From: Mycolicibacterium pulveris
GTDB taxonomy: Bacteria; Actinomycetota; Actinomycetes; Mycobacteriales; Mycobacteriaceae
Assembly: GCF_010725725.1 (NCBI RefSeq)
Contig: NZ_AP022599.1
Coordinates: 1,674,001 to 1,738,000 of the forward strand
DNA: 64,000 bases
Direction of reading: 5' to 3'
The position numbers were made by a program, and so were the translations under genes. Below are positions 45,010-53,181 of this stretch, one piece after another. The notes under the pieces were generated by a model. It saw only the letters and a list, made by a program, of their open reading frames with translations, did no database searches and was not told the DNA's origin. How positions within the stretch are numbered: position 1 is the first letter of the stretch; every line of letters begins with the position of its first letter.

Positions 45010-45590
45010 CCATGCCGCCGGGCCAGCCGCCCGAGTACGGACCGCCCCCGTCGCCATACGGACAGCAGCCGTATCCGCCGCCTCCCCCGCCGCCGTACTC
45101 GCCGCCGCCCGGCGGTTACTACCCGCCGCCGAACCCGAAGTCGAAGTCCAACAAGGTGCTGCTGATCGTGCTGGGCGTCGTCGTCGGGCTGATCGTGCTC
45201 GTGGTCGGCGTCAGCATCGCGTTGTTCCTGATCATCGGCAAGGACACCGTCACCGCGACGGACGTCAAGGTGGGCGACTGCCTCAAGGAGATCCCGGCCG
45301 GCGGCCGGGTCCTGACGGTGCAGACCACCTCATGTGACGAATCCCACGCCGGTGAGGTGTTCGCGGTGCTGCTGATGCCCGACGGGGAGTTTCCCGGCCA
45401 GAACGCCATCGACGACTACGCCGAAAAGTGCAGTCCCGAGTTGGCCAGCTATTCGCCGGCCGCGATGGAGGACGACACCATCCAGATGTTCGTGCTCTAT
45501 CCCACCGCCGAGACCTGGGCCCAGGGCGATAGGGCCGTGACCTGCATCGCCACGCTCGATCCGCCGCGCACGGGAACCATCAAAGGTTGA
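45006..45590 (+). CDS. Single-pass membrane protein with Pro-rich N-terminus
   Basis: 194-aa protein with a Pro/Tyr/Gly-rich cytoplasmic region (YGQQPYPPPPPPPYSPPPGG), one strong transmembrane helix (VLLIVLGVVVGLIVLVVGVS) and an extracytoplasmic domain containing VKVGDCLKEIPAG and TTSCDESHAGEVFAV, with paired Cys, similar to the septum-formation-like domain of actinobacterial proteins. Function unknown; the Pro-rich head may bind partner proteins. GTG 45006 overlaps the hydrolase stop by 4 nt (ATG 45012 is an alternative). Last gene of the thiCD operon. Confidence 0.8.
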   Translation: MTMPPGQPPEYGPPPSPYGQQPYPPPPPPPYSPPPGGYYPPPNPKSKSNKVLLIVLGVVVGLIVLVVGVSIALFLIIGKDTVTATDVKVGDCLKEIPAGGRVLTVQTTSCDESHAGEVFAVLLMPDGEFPGQNAIDDYAEKCSPELASYSPAAMEDDTIQMFVLYPTAETWAQGDRAVTCIATLDPPRTGTIKG

Positions 45591-45592
45591 GG

Positions 45593-45598
45593 TACCGT
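45593..45598 (+). promoter_or_regulatory. -10 box of leaderless monooxygenase gene
   Basis: TACCGT lies 7 nt before ATG 45606, just after the stop of the thiCD operon. Confidence 0.5.
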
Positions 45599-45605
45599 TT
45601 TTCAC

Positions 45606-47090
45606 ATGACCAGGCACTTCGACGCGGTGATCGTCGGCGCGGGCTTCGGCGGAATCGGTGCGGCCATCCAGCTCAAGCGGTTGGGCTACGAGAACTTCGT
45701 CATCGTCGACCGTGAGGACGACTTGGGCGGCACGTGGCACGTCAACCGCTACCCGGGGCTGGCCGTCGACGTCCCGACCACCACGTACTCCTACTACTTC
45801 GAGCCGAACCCGAACTGGTCGCGGCTGTTCTCCACCGGCGACGAGATCAAGCAGTACGCCGCCGACGTCGCCGACAAGTACGACGTGCGCAAACACATGC
45901 GCTTTCGCACCGTGGTGCAAGGCGCCCGCTGGGACGAAGACGCCAAGCTCTGGCAGGTGACCGTCAACGACGGCGAGGTGCTCAGCGCCCGCTACCTGAT
46001 CACCGCCACCGGCTTCCTGTCCCAGCCGAAGATCCCCGACATCCCCGGCATCGACACCTTCGCGGGCCGCGTCATCCACACCGCCGATTGGGATGACGAC
46101 TACAACCCCGACGGGCAGCGGATCGCCGTCATCGGGACCGGCGCCACCGCGGTGCAGCTCATCCCCGAACTGGCCAAGACCGCGGCCGACCTGACCGTGT
46201 ATCAGCGCACCCCGATCTGGGTGGTGCCCAAGATAGATCTGCGCATCGGGCCGCGGACGAAGCGGTTGTTCGCCCGGTTACCTATGACGCAGCGCATCCT
46301 GCGCTGGCTCACAGACTCCATCTACGAGTGGATGGTCACGATCGGGGTCGTGCACTACCGGACGTTCCGCGGCCGGGGCAACATCTCGGCCGCCGACCTG
46401 TCCAAGCTGCATCGCTTCCTCACCATCCGGGACAAGGAGCTTCGGCGCAGGCTCACTCCGGACTATGAATTCGGTTGCAAGCGACCAACTTTCAGCAACG
46501 ATTACTACCGAGCCTTCACCAGACCGAATGTGCACCTGCAGGACATCGGGATCGACCACGTGCAATCCGACGGCATCGTGGGCAAGGACGGCACCAAGAA
46601 CACCATCGATACCATGGTGCTCGCTACCGGGTTTGATCTATGGGAGGCCAACTTCCCGGCCATCGAGATCATCGGTCGTGAGGGCCGCAACCTCGGAAAG
46701 TGGTGGCGCGAGAACAGGTTCCAGGCCTACCAGGGCGTGTCGATACCGTACTTTCCGAACCTGCTGAGCCTGGCCAGCCCGTACGCCTTCCTCGGACTGA
46801 ACTTCTTCAACACGATGGAATACCAGATGCGGCTGATGGACCGGCTGTTCCGGGAGCTGCAGGCGCGCGGTGCGAGCATCTTCGAGGTCACCGAGGAAGC
46901 CAACACCCGCTACCTGGGCCGGATGACCGAGTTGCTCGGCAATTCACTGTTCACCTTGGGCAATTGCGCATCGGCGCGGTCCTACTACTATGACCCGGCC
47001 GGGGAGCCGACGCTGCTGCGGCCCACCACCACCGATACGGCGCTCAGGGAGGCCTCCGAGTTCCCCCTGAGCGACTACGTGATCAGCTAA
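45606..47090 (+). CDS. FAD-dependent (Baeyer-Villiger-type) monooxygenase
   Basis: 494-aa class B flavin monooxygenase using NADPH and FAD to oxygenate a ketone, aldehyde or heteroatom. The FAD-binding motif GAGFGGIG is at 11-18 and the NADPH motif IGTGATAVQLIPELA follows the Baeyer-Villiger fingerprint FAGRVIHTADWDDD. GGTWHVNRYPG is also conserved. The substrate is unknown; mycobacteria hold many such enzymes. TACCGT lies 7 nt before the ATG (45593-45598), suggesting a leaderless mRNA distinct from the thiCD operon. A small membrane gene follows by 11 bp. Confidence 0.92.
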   Translation: MTRHFDAVIVGAGFGGIGAAIQLKRLGYENFVIVDREDDLGGTWHVNRYPGLAVDVPTTTYSYYFEPNPNWSRLFSTGDEIKQYAADVADKYDVRKHMRFRTVVQGARWDEDAKLWQVTVNDGEVLSARYLITATGFLSQPKIPDIPGIDTFAGRVIHTADWDDDYNPDGQRIAVIGTGATAVQLIPELAKTAADLTVYQRTPIWVVPKIDLRIGPRTKRLFARLPMTQRILRWLTDSIYEWMVTIGVVHYRTFRGRGNISAADLSKLHRFLTIRDKELRRRLTPDYEFGCKRPTFSNDYYRAFTRPNVHLQDIGIDHVQSDGIVGKDGTKNTIDTMVLATGFDLWEANFPAIEIIGREGRNLGKWWRENRFQAYQGVSIPYFPNLLSLASPYAFLGLNFFNTMEYQMRLMDRLFRELQARGASIFEVTEEANTRYLGRMTELLGNSLFTLGNCASARSYYYDPAGEPTLLRPTTTDTALREASEFPLSDYVIS

Positions 47091-47101
47091 GAGGAGTTGC
47101 C

Positions 47102-47371
47102 TTGGCCGAGAAGAAGAATTCGCCCGGCGCCACGCTGGCAGGTCTGGCGCTGGCCGGGGCCGGGGTGGCACACTTCGCCAAGCCTGAACTGTTCGAGTCG
47201 ATCACCGAACAGGCGTTCGCGAGCAAGAGCCGCGAGCTGATCTACATCAACGGCGGCATCGAGACCGCGCTGGGCCTCGGGCTGGCCGTGCGGAAGACCC
47301 GCAAGCTGGCCATCGTCGGCGCGGTCGGCTACCTGATTTACCTGGCGGGCAACGTCGCACGTAACCGGTAG
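47102..47371 (+). CDS. Small membrane protein (DoxX-like)
   Basis: 89-aa protein with LAGLALAGAGVAHFAKPELF and a second hydrophobic stretch (KLAIVGAVGYLIYLAGNVAR). The region HFAKPELFESITE resembles short DoxX-like proteins seen beside monooxygenases. The start is TTG 47102, chosen because AGAGGAG lies just upstream at 47090-47096. It is probably co-transcribed with the monooxygenase. The last 34 bp overlap the end of the convergent TetR gene. Confidence 0.72.
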   Translation: MAEKKNSPGATLAGLALAGAGVAHFAKPELFESITEQAFASKSRELIYINGGIETALGLGLAVRKTRKLAIVGAVGYLIYLAGNVARNR

Positions 47372-48573
47372 CGGCCCAACAACGTAAGGTCGAGCAGCCG
47401 CTGCAACATCAGGTGGCTCTGCGGCGAGTTGTCGTAGCGGGTCAACCGGCCCAGATCGATCACCAGCGACATCGCCGCGTGCACGGCGAACCGCGCCTGC
47501 CCGGGTGTCCACTCCGGGCGCACCGCGACCACCAGGTCGACCCATGACTCCACGGTGGCGCGCTGCATGTTGCGCAGGATCTTCTGGTCGGCCGCGGTCA
47601 TGTTGAGCCGCTCGGTGTAGTACACGTAGTCCAGTTCGGGCTGGTCGAACGATCGCTCGACATAGGAATCGATGATCGCGGTCAGCGCGTCCTCCGGGTC
47701 GGGGTTGGTGCTCGTGATCGTCGCGACTTCGGCGGACAACCGGTCGGCCGCGCGCCGGAACGCGGCCGCGAGGATGTCGCTCTTGCCCGAGAAGTACCGA
47801 TAGATCCCGGACGCCGGCATGCCGACGGCCGCGGCGATCTCCTCCATGCTGGTCTCGCGGTAGCCCTTGACGTTGAAAAGCCACATCGACTCGGTCAACA
47901 GCGCTTCGTACTTCGACGAGTCGGTCCCGGTCCGCACCCGGGGCGCAGCCGCGGCTTCCGAAAGGTCGGGCAGGTCGGTGGTCAGCACCGCCTGCGCGAG
48001 GTCGGCCAGCAGCGCGCGGACCTGGACGGCAGGCAACTTGGCCCGGTGATCGACGATGCTGCCGATCACCGATAGCGCCGCAATGGACAGCGTCCATCGT
48101 TGCCGCGAGGAAAGGCCCGGACGAATCACGTTGAGCGGACGCTGGATTCGATGGTTCACGACACGCATTTGTGCGATCAGCGTGGCCTGGTCGTCGCCGC
48201 GCAGGTACCGGCCCTCCCACCGATACAACCCGCCGGAGATCCGGTTGCGCATCGAGGTGTCGATGAGCGCCCGGATCAACCGGTCGAGCAGATCCCGCGG
48301 ATCGTCGAGCTCGACGTCGTCGGCGAACGTCGTGCAGTCCACCAACTGCTGCCCCAGGCTCAGCACCGCGTCCCGAAACAGCTCGTACTTGCTCGCGTAG
48401 TGGCGGTACAGCGCGGCGGCGGAGATGTTGACGCGCGAGGCGATGGCCTCCATGCTCACGCCGTAATATCCCACCGCGCTGAACGCCTCGGCCGACGCCT
48501 GCGCGATCTGGGCCTTGCGGTCCTTCGGCCGGCGCCGCACCGCGTCAGGGCGGGGTGGACCGCTGGGCGACAT
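47338..48573 (-). CDS. TetR-family regulator with two DNA-binding domains
   Basis: 411-aa transcription factor containing two tandem TetR modules. The first HTH is near residues 18-65 (IASRVNISAAALYRHYASKY) and the second near 230-280 (IAAAVGMPASGIYRYFSGKS). Each is followed by a helical ligand/dimer domain. The double plan implies that one chain may mimic a TetR dimer. ATG 48571-48573 is chosen (GAAGG upstream); a GTG at 48603 is an alternative. The gene diverges from small membrane genes at 48678 and its 3' end overlaps the DoxX-like gene. Likely targets are itself and flanking genes, but no operator was proven. Confidence 0.88.
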   Translation of the reverse strand: MSPSGPPRPDAVRRRPKDRKAQIAQASAEAFSAVGYYGVSMEAIASRVNISAAALYRHYASKYELFRDAVLSLGQQLVDCTTFADDVELDDPRDLLDRLIRALIDTSMRNRISGGLYRWEGRYLRGDDQATLIAQMRVVNHRIQRPLNVIRPGLSSRQRWTLSIAALSVIGSIVDHRAKLPAVQVRALLADLAQAVLTTDLPDLSEAAAAPRVRTGTDSSKYEALLTESMWLFNVKGYRETSMEEIAAAVGMPASGIYRYFSGKSDILAAAFRRAADRLSAEVATITSTNPDPEDALTAIIDSYVERSFDQPELDYVYYTERLNMTAADQKILRNMQRATVESWVDLVVAVRPEWTPGQARFAVHAAMSLVIDLGRLTRYDNSPQSHLMLQRLLDLTLLGRYRLRATLPAR

Positions 48574-48677
48574 GGCCTTCACGATAACCGACGTTACGGA
48601 CACATATCTGCCGACTTCGCCTTGAAATTATCGGCAAAGCCCTCGCGGCAGAAAGAATACTCATTAACATAAAGGAG

Positions 48678-48902
48678 GTGTTGGACGCGCTGCGGAAGGT
48701 ACTGGGCTTCCGGGTGACGGTCGGCGAGTTGATCGTGGTGGCGCTGGTTGTCGGCACCCCCTACCTGGTCGTCGGCGTCTTCTGGTCCAGCACGCACACC
48801 GAACATCTACAGCACATGGACGGCGTCGACCTGGCGGTTTCCTATCTCGGCTCGATCGTATCGTGGCCGGTGCTGCTGTTCTCCGACGTTTGCATGACCT
48901 GA
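48678..48902 (+). CDS. Small two-helix membrane protein
   Basis: 74-aa protein with helices TVGELIVVALVVGTPYLVVG and a second ending SYLGSIVSWPVLLFSDVCM. Resembles the small protein at 12984-13259 in helix spacing and in the W-P-V-L-L sequence of the second helix. The start is uncertain: GTG 48678 overlaps the AAAGGAGG signal (48671-48678) and TTG 48681 follows it by only 2 nt. Next gene begins 11 bp after the stop, suggesting an operon of two or three genes. Function unknown. Confidence 0.65.
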   Translation: MLDALRKVLGFRVTVGELIVVALVVGTPYLVVGVFWSSTHTEHLQHMDGVDLAVSYLGSIVSWPVLLFSDVCMT

Positions 48903-48913
48903 ACGGAGGCCTT

Positions 48914-49255
48914 TTGAGCCAGCGGCATCACCGCCTCGCCTATACCGGCATCATCGCCGCGCTCCTGTTGGGCATCGGGTTGTTCGCGATGAACTTTCCG
49001 GTCTTCCTCGACGCCTATGACCGGTGGGGCTTCCAGATCAAATGCGGGACCGGTTACGTCTCCGATCTGTCGCAGGCCGCCGCGGTGGTCGGCGACGCCG
49101 ACTACGTCGACGAATGCGAAACCGCGCTGCTGACCCGTCGCCTCTGGACGATCCCGCTGGCGGTCGTCAGCGGCCTGGTGCTGCTGGGCGTCGCCGTCGC
49201 GTCGGCGACGACGTCGGTGCGCGATTCGCTGGTACCGCACCGCGACGAAAGCTGA
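48914..49255 (+). CDS. Small membrane protein, two helices
   Basis: 113-aa protein with helices RLAYTGIIAALLLGIGLFAM and LWTIPLAVVSGLVLLGVAVA, and an extracytoplasmic loop containing two Cys residues (IKCGTGYVSD and DECETALL) that could form a disulfide. TTG 48914 is chosen because GGAGG lies 4 nt upstream and because it directly follows the previous small gene. Not recognised as a named family. Likely works with the preceding two-helix protein. Confidence 0.65.
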   Translation: MSQRHHRLAYTGIIAALLLGIGLFAMNFPVFLDAYDRWGFQIKCGTGYVSDLSQAAAVVGDADYVDECETALLTRRLWTIPLAVVSGLVLLGVAVASATTSVRDSLVPHRDES

Positions 49256-49257
49256 CC

Positions 49258-49263
49258 TAGCAT
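49258..49263 (+). promoter_or_regulatory. -10 box of leaderless APC permease gene
   Basis: TAGCAT lies 6 nt before GTG 49270. Confidence 0.5.
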
Positions 49264-49269
49264 TTCGGG

Positions 49270-50490
49270 GTGAGCACGCCGGAGCGCCCCGCGCTGCACC
49301 GGCGGCTGGGCACCGTGGACGCGGTCACCATCGGGCTCGGCTCGATGATGGGCGCCGGCGTCTTCGTCGCCTTCGCCCCCGCGGCCGCCGCCGCAGCATC
49401 GGGCCTGCTGATCGGGCTGGTGATGGCCGCCGTCGTCGCTTACTGCAACGCCACCTCATCGGCCCGGCTGGCTGCGCGGTATCCGCAGTCCGGCGGCACC
49501 TACGTCTACGCCAGGGAACGGCTCGGCGCGTTCTGGGGCTACCTCGCGGGGTGGAGCTTCATCAGCGGTAAGAGCGCGTCCTGCGCGGCGATGGCGCTGA
49601 CGGTCGGGTACTACCTGTGGCCGGACTGGGCGCACGCGGTCGCGGTGGCCGCGGTGGTGGCGCTGACGGCGGTGAACTACGCGGGCATCCAGAAGTCGGC
49701 GCTGTTGACCCGGGCGCTGGTCGCGGTCGTGCTCGCGGTGCTGGCCGGGGTGGTCGTGGTCGTGATGGGACTCGGCGACGTCGACGCCGCGCGGCTGGCG
49801 TTGCGCGATGACTTCTCCGCGGGCGGCGTGCTACAGGCCGCCGGGCTGTTGTTCTTCGCGTTCGCCGGCTATGCCCGGATCGCCACGCTCGGCGAAGAGG
49901 TGCGCGACCCGGCCAAGACGATCCCGCGCGCCATCCCGATCGCGCTGGGTATCACGTTGGTGGTGTACGCCGCCGTCGCGGTCGCCGTGCTGTCCGAACT
50001 AGGCAGCCAGACACTGGCGTCGGCGACGGCGCCGCTGGCCGACGCGGTGCGCGCGGCCGGGTACCCGGCGGTGGAGCCGGTGGTGCGTGCCGGCGCGGCC
50101 GTCGCGGCGCTCGGCTCGCTGCTCGCGCTGATCCTCGGGGTGTCGCGGACGGCGCTGGCCATGGCACGCGACGGACACCTGCCCACTGCGCTTGCCGCGG
50201 TGCACCCGCGCTTCGGCAGCCCGCACCGCGCCGACATCGCCGTCGGCGCCATCGTGGCCGTCGTCGCGGCGGTGGTGGACGTCCGCAGCGCGATCGGGTT
50301 CTCCTCGTTCGCCGTGCTGGTCTACTACGCGATCGCCAACGCCGCGGCGTTCACGCTGGGGCGCAAGGTGATTCCGATCGCCGGGATGATCGGCTGTCTG
50401 GTCCTGGCGTTCGCACTGCCGGGCCCTTCGGTGCTCGCGGGCGTATCCGTGGTGCTGGTCGGCGCGCTGGCCTACCGTCTTACAGCGTGA
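49270..50490 (+). CDS. APC-superfamily amino acid permease
   Basis: 406-aa transporter with about 12 helices. The first contains VTIGLGSMMGAGVFVAFAPA, the substrate-binding unwound helix typical of the amino acid/polyamine/organocation superfamily. Other segments are RYPQSGGTYVYARERLG and RDPAKTIPRAIPIALGITLV. Likely an amino acid importer; specificity unknown. GTG 49270 has TAGCAT 6 nt upstream (49258-49263), predicting a leaderless mRNA. The stop overlaps the NCS2 permease start by 4 nt, so the two transporters form one operon. Confidence 0.9.
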   Translation: MSTPERPALHRRLGTVDAVTIGLGSMMGAGVFVAFAPAAAAAASGLLIGLVMAAVVAYCNATSSARLAARYPQSGGTYVYARERLGAFWGYLAGWSFISGKSASCAAMALTVGYYLWPDWAHAVAVAAVVALTAVNYAGIQKSALLTRALVAVVLAVLAGVVVVVMGLGDVDAARLALRDDFSAGGVLQAAGLLFFAFAGYARIATLGEEVRDPAKTIPRAIPIALGITLVVYAAVAVAVLSELGSQTLASATAPLADAVRAAGYPAVEPVVRAGAAVAALGSLLALILGVSRTALAMARDGHLPTALAAVHPRFGSPHRADIAVGAIVAVVAAVVDVRSAIGFSSFAVLVYYAIANAAAFTLGRKVIPIAGMIGCLVLAFALPGPSVLAGVSVVLVGALAYRLTA

Positions 50491-51776
50491 ATCCCCTGAC
50501 GTGGACGACGGTGGCGGCCCCACCGGACACGGATTTCGTGGTCGCCCCCGATGAGCGGCTGAGCTGGTCGCGCACCGTCGGGATCGGCGCCCAGCACGTC
50601 GTCGCGATGTTCGGTGCCACCTTCCTGGTCCCGGTGCTGACCGGGTTCCCGCCCGCGACCACGCTGTTGTTCTCCGGCGTCGGCACGATGCTGTTCCTGC
50701 TGATCACCGGCAACCGGCTGCCCAGCTACCTGGGCTCGAGTTTCGCCGTGATCGCGCCGGTGACCGCGGCGGTGGCCGCCGACGGCACCGGCAGCGCGCT
50801 TGGTGGGCTGGTGGCGGTCGGGGTCGCGCTCATCGTCATCGGGACGGTGGTGCACGTGGTCGGCACCCATTGGATCGACGTGACGTTGCCGCCGGTGGTC
50901 ACCGGAACGGTCGTGGCGTTGATCGGCTTCAACCTGGCGCCGGCCGCCAAGGCCAACTTCGAGAAGGGACCCGTGGTGGCGATCGTCACGCTGGTGCTGC
51001 TGGTGGGAACGCTGGCGTTCTTCCGCGGCATCGTCGGACGTATGGCCATCTTTGTCGCGGTGGTCGCCGGCTACCTGCTGGCGTTGCTGCTCGGCGACGT
51101 CGACACCTCGGCCATCAAGGCCGCACCGTGGCTGGGTCTGCCCGAATTCCATTCGCCCACATTCACGTTGGCTGTCCTGCCGATGTTCCTCCCCGCGGTG
51201 ATCGCGCTGGTCGCCGAGAACATCGGCCACGTGAAGTCGGTCGCGCAGATGACCGAGACCGACCTCGACCCGGTGATGGGCCGTGCCATCGCGGCCGACG
51301 GCGTGGCCACGACGCTGGCCGGGTTCGGCGGCGGTTCGGCGACCACCACCTACGCCGAGAACATCGGCGTCATGGCGGCCACGCGGGTCTACTCGACCGC
51401 GGCATACTGGGTCGCCGCGGCGATCGCGATCGCACTGTCGCTGTGCCCCAAGGTGGGTGCGGCGATCTCGGCGATCCCCGCCGGTGTCCTCGGTGGCGCG
51501 ACCGTCGTCCTGTACGGGCTCGTCGGCGTGATCGGCGTGCGGATCTGGTTGACCAACCGCGTGGACTTCTCCGACCCGCTCAACCAGATGACCGCGGCCA
51601 TTCCACTGATCATCGGGATCGCCGACTTCACCTGGCACGCCGGTGATCTGACGTTCACCGGCATCGCGCTCGGCTCAATCGCCGCGCTGCTGGTGTATCA
51701 CGGCATGCGGCTGCTCGGGTTTCGGAAGGCTAGCGGGCGCCCCGCTGCCGCTGCGCCTGAGCCGGAACCCCGTTGA
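50487..51776 (+). CDS. NCS2-family nucleobase permease (uracil/xanthine type)
   Basis: 429-aa nucleobase:cation symporter-2. The substrate-binding motif region reads VIALVAENIGHVKSVAQMT with the conserved Glu, followed by GFGGGSATTTYAENIGVMAA. The N-terminal signal IGAQHVVAMFGATFLVPVLT is typical of uracil permeases such as UraA and RutG. GTG 50487-50489 overlaps the preceding stop (GTGA). The last 47 bp overlap the end of the convergent M28 peptidase in antisense. Confidence 0.9.
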   Translation: MNPLTWTTVAAPPDTDFVVAPDERLSWSRTVGIGAQHVVAMFGATFLVPVLTGFPPATTLLFSGVGTMLFLLITGNRLPSYLGSSFAVIAPVTAAVAADGTGSALGGLVAVGVALIVIGTVVHVVGTHWIDVTLPPVVTGTVVALIGFNLAPAAKANFEKGPVVAIVTLVLLVGTLAFFRGIVGRMAIFVAVVAGYLLALLLGDVDTSAIKAAPWLGLPEFHSPTFTLAVLPMFLPAVIALVAENIGHVKSVAQMTETDLDPVMGRAIAADGVATTLAGFGGGSATTTYAENIGVMAATRVYSTAAYWVAAAIAIALSLCPKVGAAISAIPAGVLGGATVVLYGLVGVIGVRIWLTNRVDFSDPLNQMTAAIPLIIGIADFTWHAGDLTFTGIALGSIAALLVYHGMRLLGFRKASGRPAAAAPEPEPR

Positions 51777-53181
51777 CCCCTTCGATCGACTGTGCGTAGG
51801 TCGCGACGGCGAACGCCGCGGCCGAACCCATGACCGCGAGCGCATCCCGGTTGATGTTGGCGACGGTGTCGCGTCGGGTGCGGTAGTTCGGATCGAAGGC
51901 GATGCCGGCGTGTCCGCCCCAAAGACGTTCCTGCGCTTCGGACTTGCGCTGCGACGAGCCCGTGGTCAAACCGCCGATCGGGATACCCGCGCTCAGGAAC
52001 GCGTTGTAGTCGGTGATCCTGCTCAGCGGCATGTCGGCGGGCCGCACGCCGGCCGAGTAGAGGTAGCCGGCGAGGGTGCGCTCGATGCCTGCCGATCCCT
52101 CCGGCACCGCGTGGACCGGGATGTCGGGGTTGAGCTGCGCCGACTGGTCGCCGTCGTAGGTGAAGTAGCCCGCGTTCGACGACCCGATCATGTCGACGTC
52201 CAGGTACAGCGCGATCTGGCTGAGCTGTTCGGTCGACAGCCCGCGCAAGTAGCTCGTCGCGCCCTGCAACCCGTTCTCCTCCGAACCCCAGAACGCGAAC
52301 CGCACCGCGTTGGTGGTGCGCGGCTGGGATCCCAGCGCCGACGCGGTCTCCAGCAGCGCCGCGACGCCTGAGCCGTTGTCGTTGATGCCGGGGCTGGCTG
52401 CCGAGCTGTCCAGGTGCGCCCCGGCCATGACGACGTTGTCGGTGGCGCCGGTGTTGGTCTGTGCCAGCACGTTTCGTCCCTTGGCCATCACCGGCTTGTC
52501 ATCCAGTACCAGCGTCACGCGGGCGGTGGTGCGACGCAACGCCGCGTTGGTGGCCGCGTCGATGACACCGACCGGCACGGTCAGCCCGCGGTAGTAGCCC
52601 GGGGTGAACAGACCCGACGGGGTGCGGCCCGCTTCGCTGACGACGAGAAGGCCGACCGCCCCCTCGGCGACGGCCACGTTCTGCTTGTCGACCACGGAGC
52701 ACCCGGTGTCGTCGACGACCGAGATCGCTCCCTTGACCGAAACCCCGTCGTAGTCAGACGTGCGGCACCCCGCCGGCCGCCCCGGCCGCAGCGTGATCGC
52801 CTTCAACCCGCCCGGTGGGGTGCTGATCAGCAGCGACGCTTGGTCGACGTGGTGCTCGCGGCCGTTGACCGTCAGTGTCGGGTCGCCGCCCTCCACCCGG
52901 TCGAGCCGCTCGTACTCCGGGGTTTCGACGTCAAAACCCTTGTCCCGCAGGAACTGCGCGACATAGTCGACGCTGGCGGACAATCCGGTCGTGCCCTGCC
53001 CGCGGTTGCCGTCGTTGGCGTCGGCGATCTCCTGCAGCTTCTCCAGGTGGGTGTACATCCCGTCGGCGGTGACCGCGGCGGCCAGCGCGCGGGAGAACTC
53101 AGCCGGCGACGGCCCGTCGTCGCCGTTCGAGCACGAGACCAACACCGCGACCGCCGCGATGAGCGCCGCCCACCGCATCAC
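51730..53181 (-). CDS. M28-family lipoprotein aminopeptidase (second copy)
   Basis: 483-aa exported zinc aminopeptidase anchored by a lipoprotein signal (ALIAAVAVLVSC, lipobox LVSC). The M28 metal ligands are visible in GAHLDS, SPGINDNGSGVAALLETA, WGSEENGL and YLDVDMIG. A protease-associated domain is inserted (KGAISVVDDTGCSVVDKQNV). It is a paralog of the peptidase just upstream, LpqL. ATG 53179-53181 overlaps its stop (53178) by 4 nt, so both are translated from one message, downstream of thiOSG. Confidence 0.85.
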   Translation of the reverse strand: MMRWAALIAAVAVLVSCSNGDDGPSPAEFSRALAAAVTADGMYTHLEKLQEIADANDGNRGQGTTGLSASVDYVAQFLRDKGFDVETPEYERLDRVEGGDPTLTVNGREHHVDQASLLISTPPGGLKAITLRPGRPAGCRTSDYDGVSVKGAISVVDDTGCSVVDKQNVAVAEGAVGLLVVSEAGRTPSGLFTPGYYRGLTVPVGVIDAATNAALRRTTARVTLVLDDKPVMAKGRNVLAQTNTGATDNVVMAGAHLDSSAASPGINDNGSGVAALLETASALGSQPRTTNAVRFAFWGSEENGLQGATSYLRGLSTEQLSQIALYLDVDMIGSSNAGYFTYDGDQSAQLNPDIPVHAVPEGSAGIERTLAGYLYSAGVRPADMPLSRITDYNAFLSAGIPIGGLTTGSSQRKSEAQERLWGGHAGIAFDPNYRTRRDTVANINRDALAVMGSAAAFAVATYAQSIEGVNGVPAQAQRQRGAR

